Positions 1 to 7,922 of a stretch of 23,708 bases of DNA are shown piece after piece. Position 1 is the first letter of the stretch; each line of letters begins with the position of its first letter. A program made the translations under genes and the position numbers. Under the pieces are notes generated by a model. The model was not told the origin of the DNA. It searched no databases and saw only the letters and a list, made by a program, of their open reading frames with translations. This DNA comes from CAZJJZ01 sp964546505 (GTDB lineage Bacteria > Patescibacteriota > Gracilibacteria > UBA1369): positions 1 through 23,708 of the forward strand of contig CAZJJZ010000023.1 of the NCBI GenBank assembly GCA_964546505.1. Direction: 5' to 3'.

Positions 1-68
1 TTTATGGAGTTAAAGATAAAGGATCTGAATTGATATTGTTGTCAATGTAATGGATTGTTTGTTGGATA

Positions 69-566
69 TTATTGGCATGGTGTTGGTTTGTAGAAGTTTT
101 TGAAGTTGAGGTAGCAAATGCCCAGGTCACTTTGGATTAAGGGGTCGTTTGGTGCAAGACTAAGGGATCTTTCTAATAGTACAATTCCTAATTCTTTTTT
201 GCCTGAATGAAAATAAGACCAGCCCAGACAGCGGAGAATTTCAGGATGATTTTTATATACTAAATCCGCTTTTTCCAAGTGGGCGATGGAATCGGACCAG
301 AGATTCAGTGCGGAATAGGTAAAGCCCAATAAATAATGTGCATTGGCACTGTCCGGATTGATTCGTAAGGCTTGAATTAACGCTCTTTCGGCTTTTTGGT
401 AATCTCGGAGGCTGAGGTAATTATCGCCAATTTCTTCATAGGCTTCCTGACAATCTAAATCCACTTCCAGAATTTTTTCACAAAGTAAAATCGCCTCTTG
501 ATGTTGGCCGGACTTTTTGCTTTCTTCGGCCTTTTCTATTAAGAAATTTCTATTTTGGTCTTTCAT
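69..566 (-). CDS. TPR-repeat protein, C-terminally short
   Basis: A 165-residue soluble protein built almost entirely of tetratricopeptide repeats, which form helical hairpins that bind other proteins. About four repeats are visible, near residues 7-40, 41-74, 75-108 and 110-142, with typical spacing (for example the AYEEIGDNYLSLRDYQKAE segment and the NPDSANAHYLLG segment). A fifth repeat begins at about residue 143, but only its first helix (LGICYLNFKNF) is present before the stop, so the protein may be truncated. There is no signal peptide or membrane helix. It lies downstream of galU on the same strand but 123 nt away and has its own promoter at 591-619, so it is probably transcribed alone. 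The binding partner cannot be told from sequence. Confidence 0.8.
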   Translation of the reverse strand: MKDQNRNFLIEKAEESKKSGQHQEAILLCEKILEVDLDCQEAYEEIGDNYLSLRDYQKAERALIQALRINPDSANAHYLLGFTYSALNLWSDSIAHLEKADLVYKNHPEILRCLGWSYFHSGKKELGIVLLERSLSLAPNDPLIQSDLGICYLNFKNFYKPTPCQ

Positions 567-590
567 TTTTTGTTTTTGCTAAATCCAAAC

Positions 591-619
591 ATTATAGCAA
601 AAAAATGCGACCTCAACAA
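591..619 (-). promoter_or_regulatory. Promoter of the TPR gene
   Basis: On the minus strand a TTGTTG -35 (614-619), a 17-nt spacer and a perfect TATAAT -10 (591-596) are present. The -10 is extended by TGC and preceded by seven T, giving TTTTTTTGCTATAAT. Predicted transcription start is near 584, leaving a leader of about 18 nt before the ATG at 566. The same 15-nt word occurs upstream of the 189-residue gene (21068-21082). Confidence 0.65.
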
Positions 620-689
620 GACTGTAAAATCAGAGAGGGCGTTTAACTCTTGAGGCTGACAATTTGATGTCGTAGTCTTTTGGATCGGT

Positions 690-1568
690 TTAATCCAATT
701 TGAGACCTTTGAGATACTTTTTTAAATCTGGGCCTAAGTCAGTTCTTTTTAAACCGAATTCAATGGTTGCCTTGATCAAACCGATTTTAGTACCAGTGTC
801 AAAGCGGCTACCTTCTAGTTTCTTGGCGAAAATTTTCTGGATTTTCAACAATTCACCAAAACCATCAATTAATCTCAATTCGCCATCTTTGCTTTTGGGA
901 GCTTTTTCTATGCAGTCAAAAACTTCCGGAGTGATGATGTATTTACCAATAATTGCCAGGTTGGAGGGTGCTACTTCTGGTTTGGGTTTTTCCACCAAAT
1001 CTTCCACTTCATATAAATCATCTGTCAGTGCTTTTCCCTTAATGACACCATAGCTGGATACATTTTTCTTTTCTACCTCTTCCAAGCCAATCACACTGCA
1101 ACCGGTTTCATTGTAAATCTCAATTAATTGTTTGATGGCTGGTACTTTGCCATCTACAATGTCATCGCCAAATAAAACAGCACAGGGTTCATCGCCAATA
1201 ACGCTGCGTGCGCATAAAATTGCATGACCGTCACCAAGCGGTTTAGGTTGTCTCACATACACAAATTTGGCCAAATTGGGTATCTGGTTGATTTCATTTA
1301 AAAGTTGATGTTTAGCTTTTTCTACCAAAGTTTGTTCAAGTTCAAAGGATGTGTCGAAATGGTCTTCGATGGCTCTTTTGCCTCGTCCAGTGACCATAAT
1401 GATTTCTTCAATTCCGGCTGCAACCGCTTCTTCCACCAAATATTGCACCACGGGTTTATCCACAATCGGTAGCATTTCTTTTGGTTGTGCTTTGGTAGCC
1501 GGCAAAAAACGTGTACCAAATCCTGCTACTGGAAATATTGCTTTGCGAATCTTTTTGAAACGGGGCAT
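690..1568 (-). CDS. galU: UTP--glucose-1-phosphate uridylyltransferase
   Basis: A cytosolic nucleotidyltransferase that makes UDP-glucose from UTP and glucose 1-phosphate, the sugar donor for envelope polysaccharides and glycolipids. The 292 residues match the usual GalU length. The N-terminal nucleotide-binding signature is clear: PVAGFGTRFLPATKAQPKEM at about 13-32. It is followed by LPIVDKPVVQYLVEEAV, the nucleotide-site PLGDGHAI at about 110-117, the metal-site FGDDIVDG at about 133-140, and the VEKPKPE sugar-binding region. The start is the ATG at 1568. No Shine-Dalgarno or convincing promoter is seen in the 56 nt up to hsp20, so it may be cotranscribed with hsp20 and ftsH. GalU rather than RmlA is favoured by the GTRFLPATKAQPKEMLPI pattern. 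Confidence 0.95.
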   Translation of the reverse strand: MPRFKKIRKAIFPVAGFGTRFLPATKAQPKEMLPIVDKPVVQYLVEEAVAAGIEEIIMVTGRGKRAIEDHFDTSFELEQTLVEKAKHQLLNEINQIPNLAKFVYVRQPKPLGDGHAILCARSVIGDEPCAVLFGDDIVDGKVPAIKQLIEIYNETGCSVIGLEEVEKKNVSSYGVIKGKALTDDLYEVEDLVEKPKPEVAPSNLAIIGKYIITPEVFDCIEKAPKSKDGELRLIDGFGELLKIQKIFAKKLEGSRFDTGTKIGLIKATIEFGLKRTDLGPDLKKYLKGLKLD

Positions 1569-1624
1569 CGGCTTGTGGGTTAAAGATTAAGTTAGGTTGC
1601 TAGCTTGGGGAGGGGGTAAAGCAA

Positions 1625-2044
1625 TTAATCTACTTTGATTTTGATTAATTTAGTGCGATTTCCTCCGGTTTTGGGAATACCGATTTTGAGAATTCCCTCT
1701 TTGAAACTGGCGGAAATTTTACTGCCATCGGCATTGTCAGNNNNNNNNNNNNNNNNNNNNNNNNNNNNNNNNNNNNNNNNNNNNNNNNNNNNNNNNNNNN
1801 NNNNNNNNNNNNNNNNNNNNNNNNNNNNNNNNNNNNNNNNNNNNNNNNNNNNNNNNNNNNCATCGGTGACAGTGACATTGATGTCGGCCAATTTTACGCC
1901 GGCAATGGGGGCCAGAATAATCAATTCGTGTTTGGTTTCATAAATATCCAGACTGATTTGACCTTCTTCTTTAGGTAATTGTGGTTCAGAGGATAAGTCA
2001 ATATTGATGGCATTAATGAGGGTTTCTTCTTTTTTGCTGTTCAT
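1625..2044 (-). CDS. Hsp20/alpha-crystallin small heat-shock protein (contains an assembly gap)
   Basis: An ATP-independent holdase chaperone that keeps unfolding proteins soluble. About 139 residues, but 120 Ns (1741-1860, exactly 40 codons) hide the middle of the alpha-crystallin domain. Visible parts fit the family: an N-terminal arm, the first beta strands (YETKHELIILAPIAGVKLADINVTV), and after the gap the diagnostic end of the domain with GILKIGIPK, the GxLxIxIPK motif. The frame is kept only if the N count is right. It lies 55 nt from the ftsH stop on the same strand, so the two protein-quality-control genes are probably expressed together. The intervening region is distorted by a 40-nt tandem duplication (2048-2126). 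Confidence 0.85.
   Translation of the reverse strand: MNSKKEETLINAINIDLSSEPQLPKEEGQISLDIYETKHELIILAPIAGVKLADINVTVTDXXXXXXXXXXXXXXXXXXXXXXXXXXXXXXXXXXXXXXXXXDNADGSKISASFKEGILKIGIPKTGGNRTKLIKIKVD
1741..1860. other. Assembly gap, 120 N
   Basis: A run of exactly 120 unknown bases inside the hsp20 gene. The flanking reading frames agree if 120 is the real length. The missing part should encode the middle of the alpha-crystallin domain. Confidence 1.
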
Positions 2045-2047
2045 AAT

Positions 2048-2126
2048 TTGATTTTTAACTCAAGCTGATGGAACTTTGTTCTTCAGATTGATTTTTAACT
2101 CAAGCTGATGGAACTTTGTTCTTCAG
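2048..2126. repeat. Two tandem copies of a 39-nt sequence, period 40, abutting an assembly gap
   Basis: Bases 2048-2086 and 2088-2126 are identical over 39 nt. The unit contains, on the minus strand, the last eight codons and TGA stop of ftsH (LKNKVPSA) plus a few downstream bases. The second copy ends exactly where a run of 26 N starts. It is either a real short tandem array that broke the assembly or a gap-closing artefact; the exact abutment to the gap favours the artefact. Confidence 0.95.
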
Positions 2127-4007
2127 NNNNNNNNNNNNNNNNNNNNNNNNNNTGGATTTGGGGTGGTCGCCAGCTTTAGGTTCGTCAAAGTAGGCTTCAA
2201 ATTCTTCTCTAGTTAAGGATTCTTTGACTAATAAATCTTCAGCTATTTTGATAATTGTTTCCCGTTTTTCTCTAATGATTTTTTGCGTAATTTCCAAGGC
2301 TTCTTCGATAATCTTTTTCACTTCTTGGTCAATTTTTTTGGCGGTTTCTTCGGAATAATGTTTGGTTTGCCCCAAATCCCGTCCCAAGAAAACTTCATGA
2401 TTGGGCTCACGATATTGTACTGGGCCAAGCGTACTCATACCATAAGCTGTCACCATGCGGGTGGCGATATTAGTAGCTTTTTCCAAGTCATTGGAGGCCC
2501 CGGTAGACATTTCTCCAAAAAATTCGATTTCTGCCGCGTATCCGCCCAGTAGTGAGCAAAGTTCGTCGGCGAATTTGCTACGTGTGTAGAGGTGTTTGTC
2601 CTCTTCCGGTAAAAACCAGGTAACACCAAGGGCCATGCCGCGCGAAACTATCGAGATTTTATGGATTGGATCACAGTTTTCACGTAAATGGCCTACGACG
2701 GCATGGCCTACTTCGTGATAGGCTGTGCGTTTGCGTTCAGCATCATTTAATACACGAGATCTTCTTTCAGGTCCCATCATCACTTTTTCCACAGCATTTT
2801 GTAAGTCGTTTTGAGTAATGTGTTTGCGATTCTCTTTGGCTGCGGTAATGGCCGCTTCATTCATCAGATTTTCCAAATCCGCTCCGGAAAAACCTGGTGT
2901 ATGAAGAGCGATAGTATTGATATTGGCATCTTTTTCGATGGGTTTATTGCGGGCATGAACACCTAATATCGCTTCACGGTCTTTGATGTCAGGTAAATCT
3001 ACCATGACTCGACGGTCAAAACGACCTGGTCGCAGCAGAGCTGGATCAAGTACGTCCGGACGATTGGTGGCGGCCATGACAATAATGCCAGTTTCATTTT
3101 CAAAGCCGTCCATTTCCGTTAGGATTTGATTAAGAGTTTGTTCTCTTTCATCGTGTCCGCCGCCGAATCCTGCTCCTCTTTGGCGACCAACAGCATCTAT
3201 TTCATCAATAAAAATGATACAAGGAGCATTTTTTTGTGCTCGGCGGAAAAGGTCACGTACTCGAGAAGCACCTACTCCCACAAACATTTCCACAAATTCT
3301 GAACCGGAAATACTGAAGAAGGGGACATTGGCTTCTCCAGCAACTGCTCTTGCCAATAAAGTTTTTCCTGTTCCAGGTGGACCAACCAATAAAACACCTT
3401 TAGGAATTTTGGCGCCCATTTGGGTGTATTTGAAAGGACTTTTTAGAAAGTCAACAATCTCAATCAACTCCTGTTTGGCTTCTTCGGCTCCAGCTACATC
3501 ACTGAATTTGGTGGATTTTTTCTGGGTATCAACCATTTTGGCCTTACTTTTGCCAAAGGAAAGTGCTTGATTATTACTGGATTGAGCAGAACGCATCATA
3601 AATAAGAAGACGCCGATGATTAGCAAGAAGGGCACCACGCTAATGACCAGATTCAACCAAAAACTGTTGTTGCTTGGTGGTAAAACTTCAGTTTCTATAT
3701 CGCGACGTGTTTCTGCTGGAACAGTATTGAGAACTTGATCAATGGTAGCTGAAGGTTCTTTGTAAGTAAAACTGCGAGAACCATCTGTTCTGGTAATATT
3801 GATACGATTGGTTTCGGTTTCCAGGCTAATTTTTGCAATATTGCCAGACTTGGCGTCTTCCACAAATTGGTCCAGACTTATTTTTTTGACATTGGAACCT
3901 GCAGGATTATTGATTACGAAAATGGCCGAGATAATTAGTACAATTATTGCCAGCAGAATATAGTTGTTGGTTCCGGTAGGTTTTTTGGGAGAAAGGGTTG
4001 GTGCCAT
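2100..4007 (-). CDS. ftsH: ATP-dependent zinc metalloprotease FtsH
   Basis: A membrane-anchored AAA+ protease that extracts and degrades damaged membrane proteins and short-lived regulators. About 635 residues, normal for the family. Order of parts: membrane helix 1 (about 15-33), a small extracytoplasmic domain, membrane helix 2 (about 117-138), then the AAA domain with Walker A GPPGTGKT (209-216), Walker B IIFIDEID (264-271) and the second region of homology with NRPDVLDPALLRPGRFDR (315-332). The protease domain has the zinc-binding HEVGH (431-435). Only the final residues are uncertain, because of 26 Ns followed by a duplicated tail. A perfect TATAAT lies at 4048-4053. tilS is immediately upstream on the same strand, an arrangement known from Firmicutes. 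No Shine-Dalgarno is visible. Confidence 0.97.
   Translation of the reverse strand: MAPTLSPKKPTGTNNYILLAIIVLIISAIFVINNPAGSNVKKISLDQFVEDAKSGNIAKISLETETNRINITRTDGSRSFTYKEPSATIDQVLNTVPAETRRDIETEVLPPSNNSFWLNLVISVVPFLLIIGVFLFMMRSAQSSNNQALSFGKSKAKMVDTQKKSTKFSDVAGAEEAKQELIEIVDFLKSPFKYTQMGAKIPKGVLLVGPPGTGKTLLARAVAGEANVPFFSISGSEFVEMFVGVGASRVRDLFRRAQKNAPCIIFIDEIDAVGRQRGAGFGGGHDEREQTLNQILTEMDGFENETGIIVMAATNRPDVLDPALLRPGRFDRRVMVDLPDIKDREAILGVHARNKPIEKDANINTIALHTPGFSGADLENLMNEAAITAAKENRKHITQNDLQNAVEKVMMGPERRSRVLNDAERKRTAYHEVGHAVVGHLRENCDPIHKISIVSRGMALGVTWFLPEEDKHLYTRSKFADELCSLLGGYAAEIEFFGEMSTGASNDLEKATNIATRMVTAYGMSTLGPVQYREPNHEVFLGRDLGQTKHYSEETAKKIDQEVKKIIEEALEITQKIIREKRETIIKIAEDLLVKESLTREEFEAYFDEPKAGDHPKSXXXXXXXXXLKNKVPSA
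2127..2152. other. Assembly gap, 26 N
   Basis: Twenty-six unknown bases within the last codons of ftsH, directly next to the 40-nt tandem duplication. The ftsH C-terminal tail is therefore uncertain in length and frame. Confidence 1.
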
Positions 4008-4047
4008 AAAGCTCGGTTAATTTATTTTTCGAAAGGACTGATCTAAT

Positions 4048-4053
4048 ATTATA
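4048..4053 (-). promoter_or_regulatory. Candidate -10 element upstream of ftsH
   Basis: A perfect TATAAT on the minus strand in the tilS-ftsH gap, giving a predicted start near 4040 and a leader of about 33 nt. No good -35 is found at 16-18 nt and there is no TGn extension, so it may be weak or need an alternative or heat-shock factor. Confidence 0.4.
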
Positions 4054-4072
4054 GTCTCGTTCTGGCAAAATT

Positions 4073-5020
4073 CTAGTCCAACTTGGTTTTAATCACAACT
4101 TCTCTTTTTTGTGTCAGGGGATTTTTTTGAATTTTGAGTTGATGACCAGGACCAAATTCTTTTTGACGATTGGATTTTTGCTGATGCAATACTTTGATTA
4201 TCGCACTTACTTGGTGAATAGTTAGTGATTTTTGATGCAATTGAAAGTAAATCTTTTGTAATAATTGTTTTTGGACGAAAAGTGGCAAACTCAAAAATTG
4301 ATCCAGTTCAAAGCGTTGCTGCAAAAAATGTTCGTTCAGCCAACTTTGTTCGGCTTGATCGATAAAGGCGGCAAATTCTTGAAGTTGAGTCAAACTGTTG
4401 TGGAAAGTTTTTAGGAAACTGGGATTGATTTTCTGGAATGAAGGGATAATTTCGTGTCTGATTAAATTTCGGGAATATTGGGTGTCGAAATTACTAGAAT
4501 CTTGATGATAGGGAATTTGCTGATTATCTAAGTAATTTAAAATAGTACTCTTGGGAGTGGTGATGAGGGGACGTAGAAGCTGTCTTTGTCGATCTACACC
4601 AGGTATGCCAAACAAGCCTTTAAGGCTAATCCCCCTGCTGAAGTTGAATAATACAGTTTCGATGTGATCATTTAAATGATGGGCTGTTAAAATCCAGTGA
4701 GCTTGATATTCTTTACTAACAGTTTGGAAAAAATGATAACGTGCCTGGCGGGCGTTTTCTTCTAAATTACCACTTTTCTGTTTTAAATTGGTCAGCGTTT
4801 TGGTGATCAGTTTGAGCTTTTTTTGTTTGGCAATTTTTTGCACCAACTTGGCTTCGGCCACGCTTTCCTGGCCACGTAATTGATGATTTACATAAGCCAG
4901 AATGATCAGGGGGCGCTGAGGAAGTTGCAGGCATTTTTCCAACAAATAAACAGAGTCCGGTCCACCGGAAAAACCCAGAATCAGGGTGCTTTGAGGCTGA
5001 ATTAAATCGAAATAGTTCAT
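4073..5020 (-). CDS. tilS: tRNA(Ile)-lysidine synthase
   Basis: This cytosolic PP-loop ATPase attaches lysine to C34 of the CAU-anticodon isoleucine tRNA so that it reads AUA; it is usually essential. The ATP-binding motif SGGPDS lies at residues 18-23, followed by LAYVNHQLRGQES and the HHLNDHIETVLFNFSRG segment, all typical of the TilS N-terminal catalytic domain. The last part (about 220-315) is a shortened C-terminal region with little recognisable detail. I chose the ATG at 5020 (315 residues): it starts one base after the stop of the RNHCP gene and gives a normal distance to the PP-loop. An in-frame start at 5062 would add 14 residues and overlap that gene by 41 nt. Confidence 0.92.
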   Translation of the reverse strand: MNYFDLIQPQSTLILGFSGGPDSVYLLEKCLQLPQRPLIILAYVNHQLRGQESVAEAKLVQKIAKQKKLKLITKTLTNLKQKSGNLEENARQARYHFFQTVSKEYQAHWILTAHHLNDHIETVLFNFSRGISLKGLFGIPGVDRQRQLLRPLITTPKSTILNYLDNQQIPYHQDSSNFDTQYSRNLIRHEIIPSFQKINPSFLKTFHNSLTQLQEFAAFIDQAEQSWLNEHFLQQRFELDQFLSLPLFVQKQLLQKIYFQLHQKSLTIHQVSAIIKVLHQQKSNRQKEFGPGHQLKIQKNPLTQKREVVIKTKLD

Positions 5021-5021
5021 A

Positions 5022-5396
5022 TTAAGCTTTAAATTTGCGTGCGGCTTTTTTCTTGCGGTCACGGAGCACGAAGTGCGGAGTTTTTTTGCTTTTGCCGATT
5101 TGTTTTTGGCTCAGCAGAATGATTTGATCAAAATTATCGTCTTCCGCAGCTTTATTGTTTTGTTCTGCGTCACAGAGCAGGCAATGATGCAGAATCATAA
5201 AACCTTTTTTGGGATTTTGATCGATTTTGATGGGTTCCATTGGTCCGCCGCAATTGGCTGCACGATCTCCGGGAATATGGGCGTCTAAGTGTTTGGAGTA
5301 AAGACATTGGCGGCAATGATTGCGGCAGGTTTGGGCGGCAGGAGGGTTCAAATGTCCGCAGATTTCACATTTAAATTCTTGATTGATTTTCTGCAT
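5022..5396 (-). CDS. RNHCP domain zinc-ribbon protein
   Basis: A 124-residue basic protein of the RNHCP family, named after a conserved motif that here reads RNHCRQCLYSKHLD (about 25-38). Eight cysteines in pairs (C10/C13, C24, C28/C31, C49, C72/C75) with a conserved histidine suggest one or two zinc-binding ribbons. The C-terminus is rich in Lys and Arg (RDRKKKAARKFK), consistent with nucleic-acid binding. The molecular function of the family is not established to my knowledge. It is transcribed divergently from the pilus operon, with only 51 nt to the pilN-like start, and its stop is one base from tilS, so the two are probably one transcript with a link to RNA or translation. Confidence 0.85.
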   Translation of the reverse strand: MQKINQEFKCEICGHLNPPAAQTCRNHCRQCLYSKHLDAHIPGDRAANCGGPMEPIKIDQNPKKGFMILHHCLLCDAEQNNKAAEDDNFDQIILLSQKQIGKSKKTPHFVLRDRKKKAARKFKA

Positions 5397-5424
5397 TGTT
5401 GAATAACGTGTTTTGTGGTAAAAT
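5396..5424 (+). promoter_or_regulatory. Promoter of the type IV pilus operon
   Basis: TTGTTG (5396-5401), a 17-nt spacer, then TAAAAT (5419-5424), predicting a start near 5431. This lies downstream of the GTG at 5415 and so favours the ATG at 5448 as start of the first gene. The -35 box overlaps the start codon of the divergent RNHCP gene. TATAAA at 5424-5429 is an alternative -10. Confidence 0.6.
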
Positions 5425-5447
5425 ATAAAGATTTAACTTTAAAACAA

Positions 5448-6158
5448 ATGTCTGAAGCAGATCATAGCACACAAAATCAAACAGTAAATACGATGATTGC
5501 TGGGAAATCGGCTAAAATGGTTTTATTTTTGGTGTTAGTTTTAGTGATATTATCCGCGGTTACAGCGATACAGCAATTTTCTATAGGTGGTATTGAAAAT
5601 CAAATTGCTCAAGCCGATCAGCAAATTGGTAAATTGAAAGTTGATTTAGAGACTTTACAAGGTGATGAAACCGAGGCGACTCAAATAGCCAAAATGGCTT
5701 TGGATAACTTAAAAAAACAGGAGATTCGTTGGTCTGAAGTTTTGGCGAATATCAATGGTTTGGTGCCGAAAGACGCTTCCAATAGGCCTAAAGTTAGATT
5801 TTTATCTTATTCCGGTACAGCTGATGGGAAGGTAAATATCTCCGCGGTGACTGCAGCCTCTGCCATGCCGCCTTTTAATGATGTCGCTCAGATTATCTCC
5901 ACATTTAGCGATAATGTTTATTTCAAAGAGGTTTATGTGCCGTCTATTTCCAAGGGAACAAATGATCAAGGTCAAACTACTTTGAGTTTTATCTTGAATT
6001 TACGCTATGAGCCGGTTGATACGGGCAGCGATGAGGCAGTGAACAGTGCAGTGTCTGTTCCAGTGAAAACCAATTCAACTCCGGCGGCTAGTAATACAGC
6101 CTCTCCACCTGGCGTCAAAACACCTGCTTCCAAACCCATTCCACGTACACAAAATTAA
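5448..6158 (+). CDS. pilN: PilN-like type IV pilus assembly protein
   Basis: An inner-membrane protein of the pilus alignment platform, expected to pair with the PilO-like protein encoded next. From the ATG at 5448 it has 236 residues: a short cytoplasmic N-terminus, one membrane helix (about 24-42), a coiled coil (about 45-95), the family-typical WSEVLANINGLVPKD segment (about 95-109), and a beta-rich periplasmic-type domain. A Pro/Ala/Thr-rich tail of about 35 residues ends the protein. A GTG at 5415 would add 11 residues but lies upstream of the predicted transcription start. It opens a five-gene to seven-gene operon. Usually pilM lies directly upstream; here there is none. Confidence 0.8.
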   Translation: MSEADHSTQNQTVNTMIAGKSAKMVLFLVLVLVILSAVTAIQQFSIGGIENQIAQADQQIGKLKVDLETLQGDETEATQIAKMALDNLKKQEIRWSEVLANINGLVPKDASNRPKVRFLSYSGTADGKVNISAVTAASAMPPFNDVAQIISTFSDNVYFKEVYVPSISKGTNDQGQTTLSFILNLRYEPVDTGSDEAVNSAVSVPVKTNSTPAASNTASPPGVKTPASKPIPRTQN

Positions 6159-6167
6159 ATTTTCAAC

Positions 6168-6716
6168 ATGACTAATTCAAGTAATAAAGCTACAGCACTG
6201 ATCAATTTAGTTCTTCTGGTGGGAATTTTGGCTGCCATTTTTTATTGGACTTTACCGGTATTTCAGCAGGCCGGTACTCTTAAAGCTAATTTAACCGCTA
6301 AAGAACAGGAAAAAACAGATTTGGAGAAAAGAATTCAAGAAGTGCAGAAAATACAACTTGAACAAGCAAATAGTAGTGAAGTGGCTCAACAGACAGAGTT
6401 GAACGCTATTCCCAATGAATTAAATCAAAGCCAGATTATTAACGACTTGAATGCTTTGGCCAGCAAAAACGCTGTGAATATCAATAGTATCAGTTTCAGC
6501 ATTCCGGTGCAGTCCAAAGAGCAAGTCAAAAAAGCTACAATCAATCTTACGCTCAGTGCTGCGCCTCGTGATTTATTGACTTTTTTGCGCGGAATCGAAA
6601 ATAACAGCAGAAAAATTCTGGTCAAAACCATTACCGTACAGGTTGGTCAGGCTTCAGAAGTGGAAAGAGTGAATTTTAATATTTCCATGGAGACATACTT
6701 TCAACAGAATATCTAA
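6168..6716 (+). CDS. pilO: PilO-like type IV pilus assembly protein
   Basis: 182 residues with a single N-terminal membrane helix (about 10-29), a coiled coil (about 35-70) and a ferredoxin-like C-terminal domain (about 80-180) with the typical NQSQIINDLNALASKNAV and TFLRGIENNSRKILV segments. In known systems PilO forms heterodimers with PilN and links the cytoplasmic motor to the pilus. It follows the pilN-like stop by 9 nt and its TAA shares one base with the ATG of the next gene (TAATG), so translation is likely coupled. No Shine-Dalgarno is seen in its AT-rich leader. Confidence 0.82.
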   Translation: MTNSSNKATALINLVLLVGILAAIFYWTLPVFQQAGTLKANLTAKEQEKTDLEKRIQEVQKIQLEQANSSEVAQQTELNAIPNELNQSQIINDLNALASKNAVNINSISFSIPVQSKEQVKKATINLTLSAAPRDLLTFLRGIENNSRKILVKTITVQVGQASEVERVNFNISMETYFQQNI

Positions 6717-7912
6717 TGGACAAAACTTTAAGTAAATTAGATCAAATATTGGCTAAAGACAATCTGGTCAATGACCCACGCAAGCAATTTGTATATGGTT
6801 TAGCCAAAAACAGAAATCGTACCTTGTTCGATCGTTTGGATGATTTTTTAATTGATCATTCCAGAGTGCCACTAAAAGAAAAAGCTTATTTTTTTCATTT
6901 GTTGGCGGTGATGATAGACGCGGGAATTCCGGTAATGACTGCTATGGAAATTTTATCCAAGAAGGCTGATAATGTGCGGCTAGCCAGAATTTTGTATACC
7001 ATATCTTATGATTTGAAGCAGGGAACACAACTTTCCAAGGCTATGGCCAAGTATCCTGATGTGTTTGGAGAAATGGAGCTTGGGGTAGTGAAATCCGGAG
7101 AGGCAGCGGGAAATTTGGACAAAATGTTGTTTAAATTATCGGCGGAGCTCGATAAATCCAATGAATTGCAGATCAAGTTGGTGACGGCGTCTATTTATCC
7201 TATTGCAGTGCTGGTGGTACTGGTTTTGGCGTCTACAGGAATGATGACTTTTGTTATTCCGCAATTGGTTACTTTGTTGAAAGAAGGTGGTTTACAGGAG
7301 GATAATTTTCCACCGATGACCAAACTATTGATCTTGATCAGTAATTTCACCTTAAATTATTGGTGGTTGCTGATTGCGGGAGCCTTGATTGCCTATTTCG
7401 CTTTCAATTTCTGGGTGTCGACAGAGGATGGAAAGTTTCGTTGGCATTACTTGGTTTTGCGGATGCCGGTTTTGGGTGAATTGTTGCGTAAAGTTTATGT
7501 GCTGCGTTTTGTTTCCACTTTGGGCATATTATTGGAATCCGGTTTGCCGGTGATCAAAGCTTTGGAAATTGTTGCTACCAGCATGACTAATCAGCTGTAT
7601 CAATTGAAGGCTTTCGAGGTGATTCATAAGGTAAAAGACGGTGCCAAGATTTCTGAGGCCCTGATGGATAGTTCTTTTTTGTTTAGTGAAACAGTAATTT
7701 CGATGTTGAATATCGGGGAAAAAACCGCCCAAATATCTCGAATTTCCGCCAAGATTTCGGAACATTATGATCGTGAAATCGACCATTCCATCAAGCGTTT
7801 AACCAGTTTATTCGAGCCGATTATGATTGTGACGGTGGGAATTACGGTGGCTCTATTGGCTTTGGCCATTTTGACACCAATTTTCCAATTAACTCAATTG
7901 GTACAAACCTAA
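6716..7912 (+). CDS. pilC: Type II secretion system F / PilC platform protein
   Basis: The polytopic inner-membrane platform on which the extension and retraction ATPases act. 398 residues, the normal length. Two T2SSF domains are visible: the first at about 57-180 (FFHLLAVMIDAGIPVMTAME, then KSGEAAGNLDKML), the second at about 260-385 (RFVSTLGILLESGLPVIKAL, then LNIGEKTAQ). Each ends in a strong membrane helix, with a third helix at about 213-233. The start overlaps the PilO-like stop by one base. The cognate extension ATPase PilB is absent from the window, so its gene must lie elsewhere. Confidence 0.93.
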   Translation: MDKTLSKLDQILAKDNLVNDPRKQFVYGLAKNRNRTLFDRLDDFLIDHSRVPLKEKAYFFHLLAVMIDAGIPVMTAMEILSKKADNVRLARILYTISYDLKQGTQLSKAMAKYPDVFGEMELGVVKSGEAAGNLDKMLFKLSAELDKSNELQIKLVTASIYPIAVLVVLVLASTGMMTFVIPQLVTLLKEGGLQEDNFPPMTKLLILISNFTLNYWWLLIAGALIAYFAFNFWVSTEDGKFRWHYLVLRMPVLGELLRKVYVLRFVSTLGILLESGLPVIKALEIVATSMTNQLYQLKAFEVIHKVKDGAKISEALMDSSFLFSETVISMLNIGEKTAQISRISAKISEHYDREIDHSIKRLTSLFEPIMIVTVGITVALLALAILTPIFQLTQLVQT

Positions 7913-7922
7913 TTTCTTGGTT

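Noticed and set aside
1..68. Possible 3' or 5' part of another gene at the left edge
   Set aside because: Too short, no recognisable protein segment in any frame; a 22-codon minus-strand ORF there has no supporting features.
567..689. Terminator of galU next to the TPR promoter
   Set aside because: Only a CCTCAA/TTGAGG pairing with a loop of more than 30 nt was found; too weak to call.
2048..2126. Repeat pair as a CRISPR array
   Set aside because: Only two copies, no spacer between them, and each copy is coding sequence of ftsH.
3214..3570. 118-codon plus-strand ORF
   Set aside because: It is antisense to the conserved AAA domain of ftsH and shows no protein features; a shadow frame. The same holds for 700-1053, 14968-15435 and similar antisense ORFs.
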